DNA of 64,000 bases from Diadema setosum (Eukaryota > Echinodermata > Echinoidea > Diadematoida > Diadematidae): NCBI RefSeq assembly GCF_964275005.1, contig NC_092698.1, positions 33,994,162-34,058,161 of the forward strand, given 5' to 3'. Under the pieces are notes generated by a model. That model saw only the letters and a list, made by a program, of their open reading frames with translations. It was not told the origin of the DNA and did not search any database. Below are positions 58,851 through 64,000 of the stretch, piece after piece; position 1 is the stretch's first letter; every line of letters starts with the position of its first letter. The position numbers were made by a program, and so were the translations under genes.

Positions 58851-60470
58851 AAATTACGACTATCGCTCTTTCATTGAACTATTGGAAGCAAAAAGAATAT
58901 TCTACACCATCGCCCGATGAAGTCGGGTAAGTAGTGGTAGTAAACAGCTCCTGAATCTCAATCAAATGCGAACCATAATGTGTCAAAGAACTCGGAAACG
59001 GAACCCTACCGCTGAATATCTCCGGTGTGCCCTGGAAATTCAGTGTTCTCGCCCTGAAAGCCGAATAAAGCCAGATATGGAGGACTGGAGAAGATGTTTA
59101 GGCAGTCGTAGCCCGAGGCTACAATTAAGACAACGTGTCTAGCGGTGTTGTCGATGATTAGCCAAGCGCCCGCGAATGTCAAGTTTTCAGCCATCGGGAA
59201 ATCTGTTCTACCTCACCGCACCCCCCCCCCCCTTTGTCCCCACTCCCTACTGCTCTGTGTATTTCAGCACGCGATGAGCATCCTCCTATAAGCCCCTCGT
59301 GGTACCGAGGCATAGGATGAGGGAACTTGTCCCCATGAAGGTGGAGGGGGGGGGGGGAGCAACCTCACAGGGTGTGGGGTTTGGAGGACTCAAATGAACC
59401 CACATACAAATGCACACGCACTCTGGCGCCCACACACATACACATCATCACACTCAAGTCACACAGCCAAACAAACTCACAAAGTGCATTCTTGCACACT
59501 GGATCAATGTTATGAATTTATGAATACGCTTTTAACTTTTAATGGTTTGATTATTACGCTCTATCATCCACTGATGCTAACTTCGAGATTATGCACCGAC
59601 TCCGCATATGCTGTCAAAAACTGTTGTCTATGAGTAACAATTTTTTTTTTTATCAATGTCGGAAGAATTCGTGCATTTTCATGTTGTGTTATGATCATAT
59701 TAATGCAATAATCCATATCTATTGTGTTTCATTCAATTCTATGTCACCTCTGCCTTCTAGAGAATTATTGGTATAAAATACGAAGAATTTCCACGTTACA
59801 CCGCAACTTTTAAAATGAGGTGACTGAAGATAGCGGTGACAGTGGACCAAGGCTAAAAATTGCGGAATAATCGAGCAGTTTAGGTGACAGCGAAGGCAAC
59901 AAAGATGGCTGTAGCGATGTGATGTTGATACCGCGTGTAAGGCTGACAAAAAAAAAAATAAGGACAAAGGAAGGACAAATTGTGTAAATCAAACTTTCCT
60001 TTTTATCCTTTATTTCAAAGACTATACCTTAATAACCATTAATTTTACTGCGTTTTGGAGTTATTCCTTAAGAGATCCTCCGTGAATTCAAAACAAAGAC
60101 GAAAACAACGATCACACCAAGCTTAATAATAAATATGATCAGATTATACCCTTCTCCAATTATCATCCCACGTTTGAGTGTCATCGTACTGTACGGAAGA
60201 CGTCACCATACAAAAAGGTTACTAGGAGTCAAACTCATAACGTAAAACTTCTTCTGGTAATCAATAGCGCCATCTCTCGAGAGTGTTTTTATCTTTCCCA
60301 GTCTTCGTCTTTCCACGGAGAGCGAAGGTTTGAAACATACATACTACATATGCCTCGAACAGGATAATGATAACGATCACATTTAGTATATTTTCTTTTA
60401 ATCTTCTTGTCTTTTCTCTTTTCAATTTCTTGCTATTTCACCTTTTAGCTTAAAGGGGATGGCTAGTAAC
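58851..60470. other. Gene-poor stretch, no supported gene
   Basis: A minus-strand ORF at 59006-59194 (62 residues, MAENLTFAGAWLIIDNTARH onward, with a GTAGGG donor-like site near its end) is the most protein-like segment, but it has no recognisable family or partner exon. There is a poly-C run at 59220-59232 and a G run at 59347-59358. Confidence 0.3.
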
Positions 60471-61048
60471 CGATCAGTGGGAATCAGTGGGAATGCTGAC
60501 AGATGATTGTTCCAATCCTTGTGGGATTCATTTAAGAGTACATTATATATCTACTGTTGTGTGAAAATTATTTGCTTCAGAACGGTCTCATATCCAAGTA
60601 ATGTGCAGATTAATGCCCCGTCACTGACCAGGCACGCTAACCTGGAAACATTAAACTACACATTACATGAATGTGAGACCATTCTGAAGCAAATAATTTT
60701 CACACAACAATAGATATATAATGTACTCTTAATGAATCCCACAAGGATTGGAACAATCATCCTCCAGCATTCCCACTGATTTGGTATAAATTCATAATGA
60801 TATGGGGTTCTCCTTCGTGTATAAATCTCTTCCATTTATACTTTAGTTAGAAACAGCGAGTATGGTCTGAAGCAAATAATTTTCACACAACAATAGATAT
60901 ATAATGTACTCTTAATGAATCCCACAAGGATTGGAACAATCATCCTCCAGCATTCCCACTGATTTGGTATAAATTCATAATGATATGGGGTTCTCCTTCG
61001 TGTATAAATCTCTTCCATTTATACTTTAGTTAGAAACAGCGAGTATGG
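60470..61048. repeat. Foldback with a perfect 183 bp tandem duplication
   Basis: 60683-60865 and 60866-61048 appear identical base for base (starting TCTGAAGCAAATAATTTTCA, ending AAACAGCGAGTATGG). The left part, 60477-60583, is an inverted, slightly diverged copy of the first half of the unit (CAGTGGGAATGCTG, GATTGTTCCAATCCTTGTGG). Non-coding. Confidence 0.9.
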
Positions 61049-61385
61049 TCTTCTTGTCGCTTTCAACAGAATGTAGTATTTCAAAGAAGTAGCAGGAAGG
61101 AACATTTTCTCCACAATATTATAGTGTTTCTCCAGTCTGCAGGAAAAAAAAAACAAAACCATTGACGTCGTAAGAAAAGAGGTGTTCAGCAGGAGAAACC
61201 AAATGAATGGGCAGTGATAACGATCACTGTATGGATGAATGAAGCTCGCCAACGTCCAGGGCATCAGATTGTGATCGACTTCTACCCGTACCGCGGTTCT
61301 CTCGACCTCATATCCCTATTCATGCTTTCATCTTCCCTCAAGATTTTGTGGCATTAACCCGGCAAATAAATCCCTCAGAAAATAT

Positions 61386-61460
61386 CCAAAGTGACGAAGA
61401 GAAGGAGGAGATGAAGATGAAGAAGAAGAAGAAGAAAAAAGAAGAAGAAGAAGAAGAAGG
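61386..61460 (+). repeat. GAA/GAAG-rich simple repeat
   Basis: Runs of GAAGAAGAAGAAG with interruptions, followed by G-rich tracts at 61580-61625. Confidence 0.85.
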
Positions 61461-61629
61461 GAGAGGGGAAAAAAAGCTTCGTGCAATTTAGAGGGAAATT
61501 GTTCGGTGCCAAGGAGGATTAACACCACCAGAATAATGAGAAAATGAATAAGAAAGGACAGGAGAGAGATGTAGAGAGTCGGGGGGAGGGGGGGGGGGGG
61601 TAAAAAAAAGGGGAGGGGGGGGGGGCAAC

Positions 61630-62320
61630 GGAGGCAAAGAAAGGACGAGGGAGAGAGAAAGAAAAGGTGCTCACACTTTTCGGGACTATGGTGTTTTCTC
61701 TCTTTCACCGTACCTGACATTGACGGATTACGGCGTAGAATTCCGAGCCAGCAACACTTTCATAGTGGCCGTGGACATTTTACAGCTTTCCTTTCTCGAT
61801 TCCGATGACGCGCGGTCACCAATCCTAAAGTTGTGTTGTTACTTTTTTTTTTCCTGCGCTTTAATTTCAATCTCCCTCTCATATTTTCCCGCACGTGCCC
61901 CCATGGCCACAATTACCCTGATGAATACTTAGGAATAATTAGCTATTTGGAAAGCAAAATCTAACTGTAGCGATCCAGTTGATAATTTTCTCCCTTTCTC
62001 GCTTTCAAATCTCTGCGGCCCGACATCTGTCCGAGAAATCTGTCGCACCCAAGAGTTATGGTCTAGCGGAAGACGTCATGTGCCCCCTCTCCAGGTTTTT
62101 GACTCCTAATTGCTCCGATTTTATTGGGATTAACATGATTCTTGGGGTGGTTGTCACGGTCCTCCCGGCATGTATGGTCCTCCACTGAAAGGGAATGAAC
62201 TGTTCCGGTGATGGCAACAGATTCTAATCGGTCATTGGTTTGCGACCAAGGATTCAGTAACAGTTACACACCGAACTAAAGGGTGAGAACCTACGCGGAG
62301 TAGCTGTTTGAACGGGTGCA
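61630..62320 (+). other. Unassigned stretch with weak coding-like segments
   Basis: One frame at about 61717-61837 reads LTDYGVEFRASNTFIVAVDI and on to LDSDDARSP; another at about 62002-62096 reads FQISAARHLSEKSVAPKSYG. Neither has a clear start, acceptor or family resemblance, so no gene is called. Confidence 0.2.
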
Positions 62321-62323
62321 CGT

Positions 62324-62580
62324 CACGAGACCGACACCCACGAGTCATACAGGCCACGAGTCATAGAGCTCACGAGTAATACAGCCCATCAGTTATACAG
62401 CTCACGAATCATACAGCCCATGAGTTCGACCCTATGCTAACATTAAGGCCTATGCACGAGACCGACTACTGTCGAACTCGTGGGCTACTGTATGACTCGT
62501 GACCTGTATGACTCATGGACTTTTTTTTATTTTCAATGTGGAACTCGTGGGTTGTATGACTCGTGGGTGTCGGTCTCGTG
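62324..62580. mobile_element. Foldback element of iterated CACGAGTCATACAG units
   Basis: CACGAGACCGACACCCACGA and the inverted TCGTGGGTGTCGGTCTCGTG bound 257 bp. Between them about six units of 15-17 bases (CACGAGTCATACAG and variants) run in one orientation, then about four in the other. No ORF. Confidence 0.8.
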
Positions 62581-63099
62581 GGATGACCCCGTCTGAACTT
62601 TGTCATGGCGTTATTGAAAGTAAGGCCTATATAAGTATGTGTAGATGTATACATGTACTTTGCTTTCAACCAATGCTCAACCGAACACACAGTGTCCATG
62701 TCACCTTGGTATAAAATCTTCTACCTGGTGACAGCCTACACCATTGAAGCAAAGTAGATTGGATTTTTTTTTTTCATGTCATCGGATATTATTCTCTTTG
62801 GTCAGGAAATCTGAAATTGATTTGGAATATCGAACTGACCATTAAGTTATCAGCCTTGGCACTGTGTTAATGTCACAAGAAATTCAGTTATTGGAAATTC
62901 AATAAGGCATATTTGAAGAATCTGAATTTGTTGACTTTATATTAAGGAGAAGGTAAATGATATTACCTTACAGTATCTTGAATTTGGTTGTCTTAACGGT
63001 AAACAATTTGAAATTGTCAGTAAAGGTGACTATACGTTAATTTTGTAATTTATAATCAGTTCTTTTTTGATACACTGTCGATGGAACTGAGAGCAGTGG

Positions 63100-64000
63100 C
63101 AATTATGTTTGCTATTTGACAGGAAAAGAAGGTAAAAAGAGCAGGAAATGATCTTGTTAACGAGATAATTGAAGTAGAACGATTTTTAGATCAGACTATA
63201 AACACTAGAAAAAATATAAACAAAATTAAGTTATTGAGAGAAGAATTGGAACAACTTAGACACTAGAGATTAATTGAAAGAGTAGCAAATAGACAGCTTC
63301 AAGAAATACAATTTGGGGGAAAAACCAACAGAGTATTTCTTGAATTTAGAAAAACAAAGGATAGTATAAAAAAAAAAAGTTGTGGAATTTAATGGTAATG
63401 GTATGGTGTTCCAGAATTAAGAAGATATTATAAAAGAAGATATTATAAAACGAACGTTTATAGACTAAATCACGCAAATTGTGATGCAGAAGAACTTTTT
63501 TTTTCTCGTGTAAGTTGAGATCGTTTCCATTAATATCTTACAGTTGAAGAGCGAGCTTTGTTAGAGAGAGATTTCTCTTGTAGTAAAAAAAAATGGATAT
63601 GCTTTAAAGAATTTTTGATCAATTTTGTTGTTAAATGTTGCTTATAAGATATTATCAAGTTGTATTGCCAGTAGACTTAGAACGGTATTAAATCGTATCA
63701 TTCACGCTAACCAAACAGAATTTTGACGGGACGATTTATCGGTGAAAATATTCGAATTTTATGTGATATACTTATCTGTACTGAAAGGAGAAGGTCCCTG
63801 GGATTATTTTTTAAATTGATTTAGAAAAGGTCTTTGACAGTGTCTCTCACCATTTTTCTTGCTTAAAACCCTTTCTGGTAATTCTTTCATTCGGTGGATA
63901 AATCTACAGTACGATGGTGTGTATTCAAGTGTCCTAGTTAATGGCCAAGTAACGTGCAGATTTCACATAGAAGAGGAGATGTAGGCGAGACGACACACTT
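63100..64000 (+). mobile_element. Decayed LINE (L1/Tx1-like) reverse transcriptase, cut by the window edge
   Basis: Conceptual translation in shifting frames gives KVKRAGNDLVNEIIEVERFL (63132 on), a coiled-coil-like stretch REELEQLR, then from about 63660 SCIASRLRTVLNRIIHANQT, GRFIGENIRILCDILI, FEKVFDSVSHHFS-like and DGVYSSVLVNGQVTCRF. This is the order seen in LINE ORF2 proteins around reverse transcriptase domains 1-3 ('ANQTGF..GR.I.ENI', 'DFEKAFDSV'). Several stops and frameshifts interrupt it, so it is a dead copy. The conserved catalytic YADD box would lie beyond the window. Confidence 0.8.

Overview
The window is animal genomic DNA, most likely from a marine deuterostome invertebrate. 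An echinoderm is the best guess. The reasons are three intron-rich metazoan genes whose proteins align along their length with vertebrate orthologues as I remember them, a dispersed repeat full of AGGTCA half-sites that I associate with echinoderm genomes, many short foldback transposons, and a short TTAGGG-type internal telomeric stretch. No database was searched, so species and names rest on recalled protein sequences.

Layout. 1-5.87 kb is a transposon-rich intergenic region: a 1.06 kb element with 64 bp terminal inverted repeats, two more inverted-repeat elements, a TTAA-flanked foldback and an AGGTCA-rich repeat. 5,908-32,372 (+) is a complete TIMELESS gene of mammalian fork-protection type, with 31 coding exons joined in phase to a 1,600-residue protein. 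Its introns hold many small DNA transposons and the 3' end of a LINE. 32.4-38.5 kb is the TIMELESS 3' UTR and a gene-poor spacer with a piggyBac-like element. 38,481-50,733 (-) is a complete CCT5 gene (chaperonin TRiC/CCT epsilon), 11 coding exons and 539 residues, with a GC-AG first intron. 51,280-53,482 (+) is a small three-exon gene encoding a 150-residue protein like SPMIP11/TEX49, an axonemal microtubule inner protein of sperm. 53.5-64 kb has no recognised gene. It contains two splice-compatible open exons of unknown identity, simple repeats, a perfect 183 bp tandem duplication, a foldback built of short iterated units, and at the right edge a decayed LINE reverse transcriptase that runs out of the window.

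TIMELESS and CCT5 converge; CCT5 and the SPMIP11-like gene diverge from a 546 bp interval. The last pair is of interest because CCT folds tubulin and SPMIP11-type proteins line axonemal microtubules, so a shared promoter is conceivable. I see no operon, CRISPR or prokaryotic-type system. The more unusual signals are the GC donor, a duplicated CCT5 splice acceptor inside another CCT5 intron, the enlarged acidic tail of TIMELESS, the number of TTAA-targeting miniature elements, and the unassigned exons near 56 kb.
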